From Deltaproteobacteria bacterium (lineage in GTDB: Bacteria > Desulfobacterota > Desulfobacteria > Desulfobacterales > ETH-SRB1), in the NCBI GenBank assembly GCA_030627475.1, contig DAOURZ010000019.1:1-10776 (forward strand): DNA of 10,776 nt. The letters run 5' to 3'. The notes under the pieces were generated by a model that did not search any database, was not told where the DNA came from, and saw only the letters and a list, made by a program, of their open reading frames with translations. Both the position numbers and the translations under genes were made by a program. Within the stretch, counting starts at the first letter, position 1; every line of letters starts with the position of its first letter. Shown piece after piece: positions 1-6,685 of the stretch.

Positions 1-114
1 CGCCCCGCCAAAAAGGAGAAGCTTTTCCGTCAGCGTGGTTTTGCCTGCATCAGGATGGCTGATAATTCCGAATGTTCGTCTCCGATTAATTTCTTTTTGA
101 TTAAAACTATCCAT
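1..114 (-). CDS. prfC: Peptide chain release factor 3, N-terminal fragment
   Basis: RF3 is a translational GTPase that recycles RF1/RF2 from the ribosome after peptide release. Only the first 38 codons are in the window; the gene continues past the left edge. The translation contains [20 protein letters not shown], which matches the RF3 N-terminus, including the G1/P-loop HPDAGKTT at about residues 20-27. SHPDAGKTT followed by [10 protein letters not shown] is more typical of RF3 than of EF-G or LepA. The start is the ATG at 114-112; no other start codon lies in frame between it and the upstream stop. GAGGT at 135-131 overlaps the stop of the upstream glycosyltransferase gene and is a rather distant ribosome-binding site (about 17 nt). 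With a gap of only 19 bp, the two genes probably share a transcript and may be translationally coupled. Confidence 0.93.
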   Translation of the reverse strand, partial: MDSFNQKEINRRRTFGIISHPDAGKTTLTEKLLLFGGA

Positions 115-133
115 AAATTTTTCTTTATTTACC

Positions 134-1219
134 TCATTCCGCGAGCCGTTCAAGCGCTCTGTCATACCCATTGATAACATTTTTCCATAAAAAGAACGTC
201 ATTTTCTTTGCCAGTCTGCTCTGAATTTCTTCATATTGCTTATAATCTGAAATTATCAGTAAAAGTTTTTCAACAAGATCCTGTTTGTTTTTATACAAAA
301 AGTACTCATGGAACTCTTCAGGAAGTATTTCGGGATATGAAAGCCTGTCAGGCAGAAGTGGAACACATCCCATCAGTATTGCTTCTATTACGGAAATACC
401 GAAGTTCTCCTGTATTGCAGTGCTTATAACAATTGAACCCCGTTTAAGCCATTTTTCATAGTCTTTTCTTGAATATACGTATCCAAACTGAAGTATTTTC
501 TCCTTAAACCTGTTTTCCGCTTTTTTAAACTCTTCGGGGATCTTGCCAAAATTTTCTCCCATAAGCGCCAGATTAAAATTAATACCCCTTTTGTTTGTTT
601 CTTCAAGCGCACTGAAAAACATTCCACAGTTTTTGTCAAACCCCCATCTGTGATTCCAGATAATAAGAGGAGGCTCTGTCTGTTTTTCAGCATCAACATC
701 TCTGTCAGACGGCAAAGCTATACCCGGGTAAAGCACCTCTGCTTTTTTACGTATTTTTTCTGCAATTCCTTTTGGCTTATAGTCACGCCCCCTTTTCAGA
801 AACTCAGGCACAGCATTTAAAAAAGCATCCTTATGCATTTTTGAATTAAACATAACCATATCAGCTACAAGTGCAGTAGTAATATTTATTATTCCCAACT
901 GAAAGGCGCCCTTATCTCCTGGCGGCTGCGGATAAGTCAACTGGTTTTCATGAAAATACGCCATAACGGGAGGGCACTGTGAACCGACAAGCGCTTTAAA
1001 GTCAGCGAGGTTAAAAAGATCGGTCACAATAATACCGTCATATTTTTCAAGTCGGGGGATGTTATCTACAATATAAAGCGCCGCTCCAAGCATACGCCAG
1101 CGCCAGTTTTTGCCAGGCATAGTTACAATATCAATATTATATGAGGAATGTTCGGACAGTCCGTTCACAAAAAGTGAATGCGAACCTATACAGTATGTTT
1201 CTATAAAAAGATAATTCAG
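134..1219 (-). CDS. DUF3524/GTDC1-family glycosyltransferase, tRNA-queuosine mannosyltransferase-like
   Basis: GT-B fold glycosyltransferase of the family whose vertebrate member (GTDC1/QTMAN) adds mannose to queuosine in tRNA-Asp. The activity of bacterial members is inferred from that homology. Counting from the CTG start (361 residues), family signatures are MPGKNWRWR near 34-42, [10 protein letters not shown] at 88-97, [10 protein letters not shown] at 188-197, and a C-terminal nucleotide-sugar-binding segment with [10 protein letters not shown] and GCVPLLP near 271-290. The first standard start in frame is GTG at 1168, but that removes the family's conserved N-terminus. The codons just upstream read [13 protein letters not shown], matching the (I/L)LFxExxxGGSH strand and glycine loop of relatives. 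The frame is closed by TGA at 1228-1226, leaving only ATT (1222) or CTG (1219) as possible starts; CTG has GGTGA six bases upstream. A frameshift near the start is the alternative. It precedes prfC in what looks like a translation-related operon. Confidence 0.82.
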   Translation of the reverse strand: MNYLFIETYCIGSHSLFVNGLSEHSSYNIDIVTMPGKNWRWRMLGAALYIVDNIPRLEKYDGIIVTDLFNLADFKALVGSQCPPVMAYFHENQLTYPQPPGDKGAFQLGIINITTALVADMVMFNSKMHKDAFLNAVPEFLKRGRDYKPKGIAEKIRKKAEVLYPGIALPSDRDVDAEKQTEPPLIIWNHRWGFDKNCGMFFSALEETNKRGINFNLALMGENFGKIPEEFKKAENRFKEKILQFGYVYSRKDYEKWLKRGSIVISTAIQENFGISVIEAILMGCVPLLPDRLSYPEILPEEFHEYFLYKNKQDLVEKLLLIISDYKQYEEIQSRLAKKMTFFLWKNVINGYDRALERLAE

Positions 1220-1225
1220 AATTGT

Positions 1226-1230
1226 TCACC
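1226..1230 (-). promoter_or_regulatory. Candidate ribosome-binding site deciding the CTG start
   Basis: The minus strand reads GGTGA here, six bases before the CTG codon at 1219-1217 that would begin the glycosyltransferase. The in-frame stop TGA at 1228-1226 lies inside it, so no start further upstream is possible in this frame. Spacing is right for a Shine-Dalgarno element but the match is only moderate. Confidence 0.4.
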
Positions 1231-1258
1231 ATGGTTTTAAAATCAATAGTATTGCTCA

Positions 1259-1409
1259 GGGCTCGCACAAAAATAACTTCATACGCACCGATGCATCCCG
1301 CATAGCTGCGTTGCAAAAGCTCGGAATATCCCGATATTCCTGCGCTTACGCGCTTTGTCAGACGGACACCTAAACGCTTAAAATCGCGAACTTATTTGTG
1401 TGCAAACCC
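1259..1409. repeat. MITE-like imperfect palindrome with terminal inverted repeats
   Basis: The two ends are inverted repeats. Reading inward from 1259 and, on the other strand, from 1409, 18 of the first 22 bases agree, beginning GGG and sharing GCACA and AAATAA. The centre has a perfect 8-bp hairpin, GGAATATC-CC-GATATTCC (1323-1340). No coding potential or convincing target-site duplication is visible. The 151-bp size, near-palindromic structure and intergenic position fit a non-autonomous mobile repeat or a large REP-type element. Only one copy is in this window, so dispersal cannot be shown. It sits just upstream of the glycosyltransferase-prfC pair and might carry part of their promoter. 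Confidence 0.55.
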
Positions 1410-1471
1410 TTAATTAAAAAATCGCACAGTACGTACCAGTATATAACGGGATTGTAAAGAGGATGCTTTAA

Positions 1472-1621
1472 AGGAACAGCAAAAAGAAGCATGGTGTTGA
1501 TTTTGTTGAAGCCCAGGCGCTTTGGGAAAATCCCGACTTATTGAAAATCCCGGCAAGAACGACGGACGAACAGATGAACAAAGGAAGAAATTTGCCTGGC
1601 ATGATCTTTATTTTTCCTTGA
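1472..1621 (+). pseudogene. BrnT-type toxin remnant
   Basis: BrnT is a small RelE-like ribonuclease toxin paired with the antitoxin BrnA. The frame open from 1472 reads KKKHGVDFVEAQALWENPDL, then LLKIPARTTDE (about 1481-1570). This matches the first half of BrnT proteins, in which a KKHGVxFEEA segment is followed by (W/F)xxP and an (I)PxRxxDE turn. Both ends are missing. A TAA at 1469-1471 cuts off the N-terminal strand (family FEWDxxKxxxN), with no start codon ahead of the homology. After TTDE the sequence loses resemblance to the catalytic second half and stops at 1619-1621. Its tail overlaps the 3' end of the convergent response regulator gene by 14 bp. No BrnA gene follows. It is probably a decayed, non-functional fragment; the assignment rests on a short stretch. 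Confidence 0.6.
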
Positions 1622-1991
1622 GCAGCCTGTGCTGATAAGCATCTCCCGTTTTGATAAGCAATTCATCAATATCACAAGGTTTCATCACATAATCATAAGC
1701 GCCTAATTTCATAGCTTCCATACCCGACTTGATTGATGCATGTCCGGTAAGCATAACAATCTCCATGGATGGCTGGAGCTGCTTGATCTGCTTCAAGGTT
1801 TCAATACCGTCGACTCCCGGCATCTTAACGTCTATAACAGCTACATCAAAAGACTTTTGTTTGACCAGCTCTATAGCCTCATTGCCGCTTCCTACATCTG
1901 TGACATCTATTTTCCTTAATTTCAACCTGTTAGCAAGAGTTATTCTAAAATCATCCTCGTCATCGACTAACAGCATACGAATTTCCTGCAT
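1608..1991 (-). CDS. Stand-alone receiver-domain response regulator (CheY-like)
   Basis: Single-domain phosphoreceiver of 127 residues with no output domain. The acidic pocket is D10-D11, the phosphoacceptor aspartate is D54 in VIDVKMPG, and the switch residues are T82 (MLTGH), Y101 and K104 (YDYVMKP). The chain ends about 20 residues after the K-P loop, so there is no DNA-binding or enzymatic module. The ATG at 1991-1989 has a strong Shine-Dalgarno, AAGGAG, about seven bases upstream. It lies 182 bp downstream of the sensor kinase gene in the same direction and is its most likely partner. As it cannot bind DNA, its effect must pass through protein contact or further phosphotransfer. The 3' end overlaps a convergent brnT remnant. 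Confidence 0.92.
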   Translation of the reverse strand: MQEIRMLLVDDEDDFRITLANRLKLRKIDVTDVGSGNEAIELVKQKSFDVAVIDVKMPGVDGIETLKQIKQLQPSMEIVMLTGHASIKSGMEAMKLGAYDYVMKPCDIDELLIKTGDAYQHRLLKEK

Positions 1992-2020
1992 TTTCTATCT
2001 CCTTTATATTTCCACCTAAA

Positions 2021-2160
2021 TTGAGCAATTTTTGGCTCAATCTGCAATAATTTCTTGCGCATTAAAAATCTTCAACATATCCAGGAATATGCCTGCGGTT
2101 TTTGCAAACCCTTATGCATCAAATTCCCGGCACATTTCTTCCCCCCAAAAAATTGCTCAA
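2021..2160. repeat. 140-bp segment bounded by 13-bp perfect inverted repeats
   Basis: TTGAGCAATTTTT at 2021-2033 is perfectly repeated in inverse orientation at 2148-2160; allowing one bulged base adds a GG/CC pair. The left arm also forms a small hairpin of its own (TTGAGC at 2021-2026 with GCTCAA at 2035-2040). The segment fills most of the gap between the kinase and response regulator genes. On the mRNA the arms could pair and present the response regulator ribosome-binding site just outside the stem. It could also be a small mobile element, but no target duplication is seen. Confidence 0.5.
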
Positions 2161-2173
2161 CTTCTTCTGTCTT

Positions 2174-3847
2174 TTAAAAACAAGATGGGGGCAATGTAAT
2201 ATGAAATATTGTTCCCTTGTCGATTTCACTCTCGACCGTAATCTGACCGCCTAATTTTTCAATTATACCGTAACTGGTGGAAAGCCCCAAACCAGTGCCC
2301 TTACCAACTGCTTTGGTTGTAAAAAACGGATCAAATATCTTTTTTCGAATTTCCTCGGGCATACCCGGCCCTGTGTCGGCAATAGAGACCAAAACGCCTC
2401 CGTCTTGACTCATAGTTGTGACATGTATCATACCATCTTTATCAATAGCATCTATAGCATTGTTTACTATGTTAATAAAAACCTGTTGTAATTGTGCTCC
2501 GTCACTGACTATATCCGGCAGAACATCCTGAAATTCTCTTATTATAACTATATTTCTAAACTTAGCCTCTTTGTTCAAAAATTCGCATGTTTCATTCAGA
2601 ACAGAGTTTATTTCTACTTTTTTATGTGCTACATCTACCTTACGGGCAAAGCCCATAAGACGACTGATGACTTTCTTCCCCCGCTGAACATGTTTTTTAA
2701 TGTCCTGAGTAGACTTGACCAACTCACTGTAATTAGGGCTATCCTTTACATCCTCTTCGGCCAACAGGTCTCCCATCCATCCGGCTTTTTCGGCAATAAC
2801 GGCCAGGGGGTTGTTGATCTCATGAGCAATACCGCTTGCTAATTTTCCAATGGCCGCTAATCTATCAGAGCGAACAAGCTGGTCTGCGAGTTCCAATTTT
2901 TCACTGTCGATTTTTTCCAGCCTCGCAAATACCCGTCTGGTAATAAGAACGGTACTAAGAATGATAACAAGAGAAATGATGATAAAGATGAGAAGAACGG
3001 TATTTTTAACATGAATCATAGTCCCCAGCTCATCTTGTAAATTTTGTTCGATTATCATCAGCCAGTCGTTGTTTTTTAACCATGCCTTGGCATAAAGTAG
3101 AACCTTGCCTCCCTGGTGCTTTTCAGTTTCTTTTATGTTTGGAAAGATGGAAGGCATCTTGAAATCGGATTTTGTCAGTATCCGGTTATGGTCAATACCA
3201 CATATCTGATATATACCTTCCCTGCTCAGGATATATGCATCACCTCCGCCTTTGCCCAAAATGGCCTTACCCATAAAATGATTTATCATGTTTATGTCTA
3301 TGGTCGCCCGTAATATCCACGGCTTTCCATCTTCTATTCTCTTTACGGCAATAACGAAATGGGGAACCTTTCTAAAACCAAGAAAGACATCACTTATATA
3401 GAGGTTTTTTCTCATGACCGCTTCAAACCACTCTGCCGAACTATATTGCTTACCCACCAGACGATACGGTCCGATATACGCAACCTGATTACCATCATTA
3501 TCAATTACACCGAGGTCCTGAAAGGCACTGTCAACCCTTTTTAACAACTGAAAAACATTGTTCAGGTGTTCTTTGTTTTTCAAGTAGTCAAAGCTGTGTG
3601 TATGGGCCAGAATATTTAAGCTGTTAGCCCTGTCATCCAGAAAAAGATCAATGGTGCTTTTTTTGTTTTCCGCTACAAATTTTAATTCGTTTCTGATCTT
3701 TTCCTTGACCGTAGTGCTATAGTGATGGTAAATGGTTCCGCCTAAAAGTATTAACGGAATAAAAGCCATAAAAAAAATAATGCCCGTAAACTTTGTACGC
3801 AACCGTGTATAATATCCGTGTAATTGTAATTCTTTTTCCTTAGTCAT
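2174..3847 (-). CDS. Membrane-bound dCache sensor histidine kinase
   Basis: Two-component sensor of 557 residues. A short cytoplasmic N-terminus leads into TM1 (about 19-41). A roughly 240-residue periplasmic sensor has dCache features ([19 protein letters not shown] near 150-168; [11 protein letters not shown] near 118-128), and TM2 covers about 283-303. A coiled-coil linker follows, then HisKA with the H-box [13 protein letters not shown] (phosphoacceptor H342). The ATP-binding domain has N-box N463, G1 DTGPG at 491-495, F-box FDPFFTTK at 505-512 and G2 GKGTGLGLS at 515-523. The H-box resembles those of NtrB-type kinases. dCache domains usually bind small organic ligands such as carboxylates or amino acids; the ligand here is unknown. 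A TTG six codons upstream is possible, but the ATG at 3847 has GGAGG seven bases before it. The downstream receiver protein is the likely partner. It lies in the same direction as the phosphotransfer-like gene, separated by 145 bp with two hairpins. Confidence 0.94.
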   Translation of the reverse strand: MTKEKELQLHGYYTRLRTKFTGIIFFMAFIPLILLGGTIYHHYSTTVKEKIRNELKFVAENKKSTIDLFLDDRANSLNILAHTHSFDYLKNKEHLNNVFQLLKRVDSAFQDLGVIDNDGNQVAYIGPYRLVGKQYSSAEWFEAVMRKNLYISDVFLGFRKVPHFVIAVKRIEDGKPWILRATIDINMINHFMGKAILGKGGGDAYILSREGIYQICGIDHNRILTKSDFKMPSIFPNIKETEKHQGGKVLLYAKAWLKNNDWLMIIEQNLQDELGTMIHVKNTVLLIFIIISLVIILSTVLITRRVFARLEKIDSEKLELADQLVRSDRLAAIGKLASGIAHEINNPLAVIAEKAGWMGDLLAEEDVKDSPNYSELVKSTQDIKKHVQRGKKVISRLMGFARKVDVAHKKVEINSVLNETCEFLNKEAKFRNIVIIREFQDVLPDIVSDGAQLQQVFINIVNNAIDAIDKDGMIHVTTMSQDGGVLVSIADTGPGMPEEIRKKIFDPFFTTKAVGKGTGLGLSTSYGIIEKLGGQITVESEIDKGTIFHITLPPSCF

Positions 3848-3854
3848 GCGGAAT

Positions 3855-3859
3855 CCTCC
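3855..3859 (-). promoter_or_regulatory. Ribosome-binding site fixing the kinase start
   Basis: The minus strand reads GGAGG here, seven bases before the ATG at 3847-3845. The alternative TTG at 3865 lies upstream of this element and has no comparable site, so the ATG start is preferred. Confidence 0.7.
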
Positions 3860-3918
3860 AGGCAAACATAACGGTTAATAGAGGAACTGCCAACTTTTGT
3901 GATCTGAGCCTATATTTG

Positions 3919-3945
3919 AGATTTGGGCAAATCCAACCCAAATCT
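3919..3945. repeat. 9-bp perfect hairpin between phosphotransfer and kinase genes
   Basis: AGATTTGGG (3919-3927) and CCCAAATCT (3937-3945) form a perfect 9-bp stem with a 9-nt loop. There is no T-run on either strand after it, so it is not a standard intrinsic terminator. It lies between the upstream phosphotransfer-like gene and the kinase gene and could affect mRNA processing, pausing or relative expression. Confidence 0.5.
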
Positions 3946-3967
3946 ATACGCCTGCTTGTGGAATTAT

Positions 3968-4013
3968 TTTGTGACCATTCCTAATTGAGCAATCATTCAG
4001 GAATGGTCACAAA
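3968..4013. repeat. 15-bp perfect hairpin enclosing the stop codon of the phosphotransfer-like gene
   Basis: TTTGTGACCATTCCT (3968-3982) and its exact inverse (3999-4013) are separated by 16 nt. On the minus-strand mRNA the first arm encodes the last residues FVTIPE, the TGA stop (3995-3993) lies in the loop, and the second arm follows. The stem is long and perfect, but AAAATAATT rather than a U-run comes after it, so it is a weak candidate for intrinsic termination. It may protect the 3' end of the transcript or reduce read-through into the kinase gene. Confidence 0.55.
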
Positions 4014-6605
4014 TAAAGAAAGATCTTTTAATATTTTTTCCACATGCTTGTTCACCCTTCCGCTGTTCGACATGACCATGTCCAACTGTCTGGTATGCAT
4101 TACAAGATGACCGAGAACCTTTAATCTTTCTTTCAAAAAAGATGCTTTCTGTCGCTCCAGCCGGGCAAAAAGTGTGTCGCTCTTTATCTTAACCCAAAAA
4201 TCGAATTTTTCCAGAATTAATTTAATAAGCTCGGTTCTTCGTGCTCTGCGTACATCATCAGCGGCCCCGCCGCTAAAATTAAAACAGATGTAATTTTCTG
4301 CCACCTTATCGCCCCAAAAAGCCTCTACAGTCGAAAAATGAAAACCAAATCGTGAGCTGAGATGGCAAAAATTTTTGGATATCATAAAGTAATTACGATC
4401 AGCATAACGTGAACGCATGCCGGGGACAAGGCTTTTGTCCATTGTTGCTCCATACATAACGGAAAAAAATCCTTTTGTATCTATAGGCGGAGGACCTTGC
4501 CAGGGCACAGCCGTTATCCCCTTCCACAACGTTAGCATTGGATCGGAGGTTATATCTTCAAGTCTGATTGCATCCCCTTCTTTCATCCCTTCTTTACAAC
4601 CTCCACCCAGATCAACAATCCACCACTGCATAGGAACATCAATAACCAGCCTCCTTGCTAAATGATCAGGAAAAGAAGCGTCTTTTTTGAACGCAAAAAG
4701 TTCACGCAAAGATATCTCGTGAGCAAAACGGATAATGTCGTGTATAGTCCGGCATCCTTCAGGAGTAAAATTCGATGCATCCGGATCGGTAAGATTGAGT
4801 GGTGCAATATATTTTAAAACATTTCCCAGTGTCTTGTGAACAGGGCTTCCTTTCATTAAGCTTGTCTTTTCAACAGCCTTCTCAAGAAGAGATTCTGCCC
4901 TTCCGGCATAAACCGTGCCGCCTGTCGCATCAACCGTAATGATGTCTCCATTATGGATATGCTTTGTAGCAATTGAAGTTCCAACAAGAGCCGGGACATT
5001 AAATTCACGAGCCACTGCCGCCAGATGGCCAGTGATACCTCCTTTATCTGTAATGACACCAATAGCGTTATTTAGAAGCGCTGCCCACTGAGGCAAAGGA
5101 TTTTTGGTTACAAGCACTGCCCCTGAAGGAAATCGCAACATATCTACAGTTGTTGCAACTACAAAAGCAGGGCCGCTGGCGACCCCCGGACTGGCTGTTA
5201 CACCACCGGTAAGAATCACCGGAAGATCAACTTTTGATTTTGGAATATCCGTAATTGCTGTCAGTTCTTTGCCAAGCACCATCAACGGCCGACTTTGTAA
5301 AATTGAGACAGAACCATCCGGTTTAAAAGCCCATTCAATATCCTGGGGAGCGCCAAAATGTTTTTCCAGACGAAGGGCCACTTCGCCTAACAAAGTGGTC
5401 TGTTCGTCGGTAATTGCCGGATTGTTTGCTTGTCCTTTTGACACATCCGCAAGGCATATCCCTTCCGAAATACCGGAAACAAGCTGCTGCCGCTTGACGC
5501 TGATCTCTTTTTTCAATATTATTTTCGGATCTTCTTTGGAAAGGACAAAAAGATCAGGAGCCATGCTTCCATCCACCACCGACTTGCCAAGCCCCCAGAC
5601 AGCATTAATTATAATACACTCATGACGTATATTCCCGGGATCTGCCGAATACATAACGCCACCGGCTCCGGCATTGACCATGGACATACAGCCGACACAC
5701 ATAATAATATCTGCATCACGAAATCCCTTGTTTAAACGATAGGAAACGGCTGGAACGGAATATTTACTGGCAAGGATCTCTTTGTAGGAAAAGATCAGAT
5801 CCTCTTTACTCACATTAAGCACGGAACGATACTGCCCTGCAAAAGAGGCATCCATAGTATCTTCACCAAGAGCACTGCTGCGCATGGAAACATGCAGATC
5901 ATGGCCTGCTTTTTTCATTAAGTCAGTGTAAGCCTTTATAATGGCATCTTCAAGTTCCCGGGGACAAGGTGCAGTAATAATAAGATTCTGGATCTCGGAA
6001 CTGGTTTCATGAAGCCTAGCAATATTTGCCGGTTCAAGAAATTGAATCTTACGGTTAATCTCATCCCGCAAATCACCGTATTCCATGAAGCACTCATAAG
6101 CCGCAGCCGTTATGACAAAACCATCGGAAACAGGAAGGCCAACATTGTTTTTAACTTCACCCAGATTTGCCATTTTGGCACCAACATTGTCAGCCATCGT
6201 TTTATCAACTCTCTCAAGAGGAAAAACTAATTCTTGCCCGGCTTCTAACTTTTTTTGTTGTAACTCCCTGTCAATTTCAGGAAGAATGCCTTCAAGCACC
6301 TTTGGAAGTTCTTTATATTTATTCTTTGATATTTCATTTAAGCAATTGATAATTTTGTATATATGAATTGAAATTGCTGTACAGTTTGCCCGAATAAAGG
6401 ACATGCCAAAAGTGCGACTTCCGGAAAAGGCATCTTCCATATCAGTTATGAGTTCTAATACCTCGTGATTTGCGCTTAGAAGAGTCTTAAAATTCAAATA
6501 CCTGTTTGAAAAGGCATTCCGTATTGTTTCAACTGAGGTCTTCTGTTCAACCTTTTGTGTATCATCTTTCAGTAGTTTTTTGAAAAATTGTTTTAATCCA
6601 AACAT
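3993..6605 (-). CDS. PEP synthase/PPDK-like phosphotransfer protein with an unrecognised C-terminal domain
   Basis: Large soluble protein (870 residues from the ATG at 6605). Residues about 1-130 are helical and unassigned. About 135-445 is a pyruvate phosphate dikinase N-terminal ATP-grasp domain, with VGAKMANLGE (141-150), the MRSSALGED loop (241-249), SFAGQY (254-259), QDIEWA (421-426) and QSRP (437-440). About 465-570 is the swivelling PEP-utilising domain, with GGITGHLAAVAREFNVPALVG; H527 takes the place of the phosphorylated histidine. PEP synthase has TCHAA where this has TGHLA. From about 590 on, the TIM-barrel that binds PEP/pyruvate is not recognisable; a different domain of roughly 280 residues contains QWWIVDLGGG and LWKGITAVPWQGPPP. 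It may therefore make a phosphohistidine from ATP and pass it to an unknown acceptor, rather than make PEP; this is inference. A longer frame starts at TTG 6653, but that codon lies inside a dispersed repeat, so the ATG is chosen despite a weak ribosome-binding site. Confidence 0.85.
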   Translation of the reverse strand: MFGLKQFFKKLLKDDTQKVEQKTSVETIRNAFSNRYLNFKTLLSANHEVLELITDMEDAFSGSRTFGMSFIRANCTAISIHIYKIINCLNEISKNKYKELPKVLEGILPEIDRELQQKKLEAGQELVFPLERVDKTMADNVGAKMANLGEVKNNVGLPVSDGFVITAAAYECFMEYGDLRDEINRKIQFLEPANIARLHETSSEIQNLIITAPCPRELEDAIIKAYTDLMKKAGHDLHVSMRSSALGEDTMDASFAGQYRSVLNVSKEDLIFSYKEILASKYSVPAVSYRLNKGFRDADIIMCVGCMSMVNAGAGGVMYSADPGNIRHECIIINAVWGLGKSVVDGSMAPDLFVLSKEDPKIILKKEISVKRQQLVSGISEGICLADVSKGQANNPAITDEQTTLLGEVALRLEKHFGAPQDIEWAFKPDGSVSILQSRPLMVLGKELTAITDIPKSKVDLPVILTGGVTASPGVASGPAFVVATTVDMLRFPSGAVLVTKNPLPQWAALLNNAIGVITDKGGITGHLAAVAREFNVPALVGTSIATKHIHNGDIITVDATGGTVYAGRAESLLEKAVEKTSLMKGSPVHKTLGNVLKYIAPLNLTDPDASNFTPEGCRTIHDIIRFAHEISLRELFAFKKDASFPDHLARRLVIDVPMQWWIVDLGGGCKEGMKEGDAIRLEDITSDPMLTLWKGITAVPWQGPPPIDTKGFFSVMYGATMDKSLVPGMRSRYADRNYFMISKNFCHLSSRFGFHFSTVEAFWGDKVAENYICFNFSGGAADDVRRARRTELIKLILEKFDFWVKIKSDTLFARLERQKASFLKERLKVLGHLVMHTRQLDMVMSNSGRVNKHVEKILKDLSLFVTIPE

Positions 6606-6643
6606 AAACCAACCGTTTTTATTTTTTTTGGCTGAAAATATAT

Positions 6644-6683
6644 AGCACGCCAAAGGCGTACCACCAAATTCTCACTTTTCAAT
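6644..6683 (-). repeat. Dispersed hairpin repeat, copy 1
   Basis: Read on the minus strand, this is ATTGAAAAGTGAGAAT, then TTGGTGG and TACGCCTTTGGCGTGCT. A second copy with small indels lies at 10391-10431 on the plus strand. The 3' half forms a short hairpin (ACGCC-TTT-GGCGT, extendable by a G-T and a further pair). ATTGAAAAGTGA is also duplicated immediately upstream, where it forms the last codons and stop of the sigma-54 regulator (6697-6686). It resembles a REP-type intergenic element between the regulator and the phosphotransfer-like gene. Confidence 0.65.
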
Positions 6684-6685
6684 AT

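Noticed and set aside
1240..1275. Possible promoter with TACTAT as -10 for the glycosyltransferase-prfC pair.
   Set aside because: The -35 region 17 bases upstream is a poor match; the location is plausible but the evidence is too weak to list.
1401..2114. Exact 12-base match TGCAAACCCTTA at 1401-1412 and 2103-2114.
   Set aside because: A match of this length is expected by chance in a window this size, and the flanks do not align.
3848..3865. TTG start six codons upstream for the sensor kinase.
   Set aside because: The ribosome-binding site GGAGG lies between this TTG and the ATG at 3847, which fits only the ATG.
5104..5625. 173-codon plus-strand open frame opposite the phosphotransfer-like gene.
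   Set aside because: It is a shadow frame: the minus-strand frame has clear family motifs over the same bases and this one has no homology signal or ribosome-binding site.
3993..6605. Annotation as a true phosphoenolpyruvate synthase (ppsA).
   Set aside because: The N-terminal and histidine domains match, but the C-terminal PEP/pyruvate-binding barrel is not recognisable and the histidine motif is altered.
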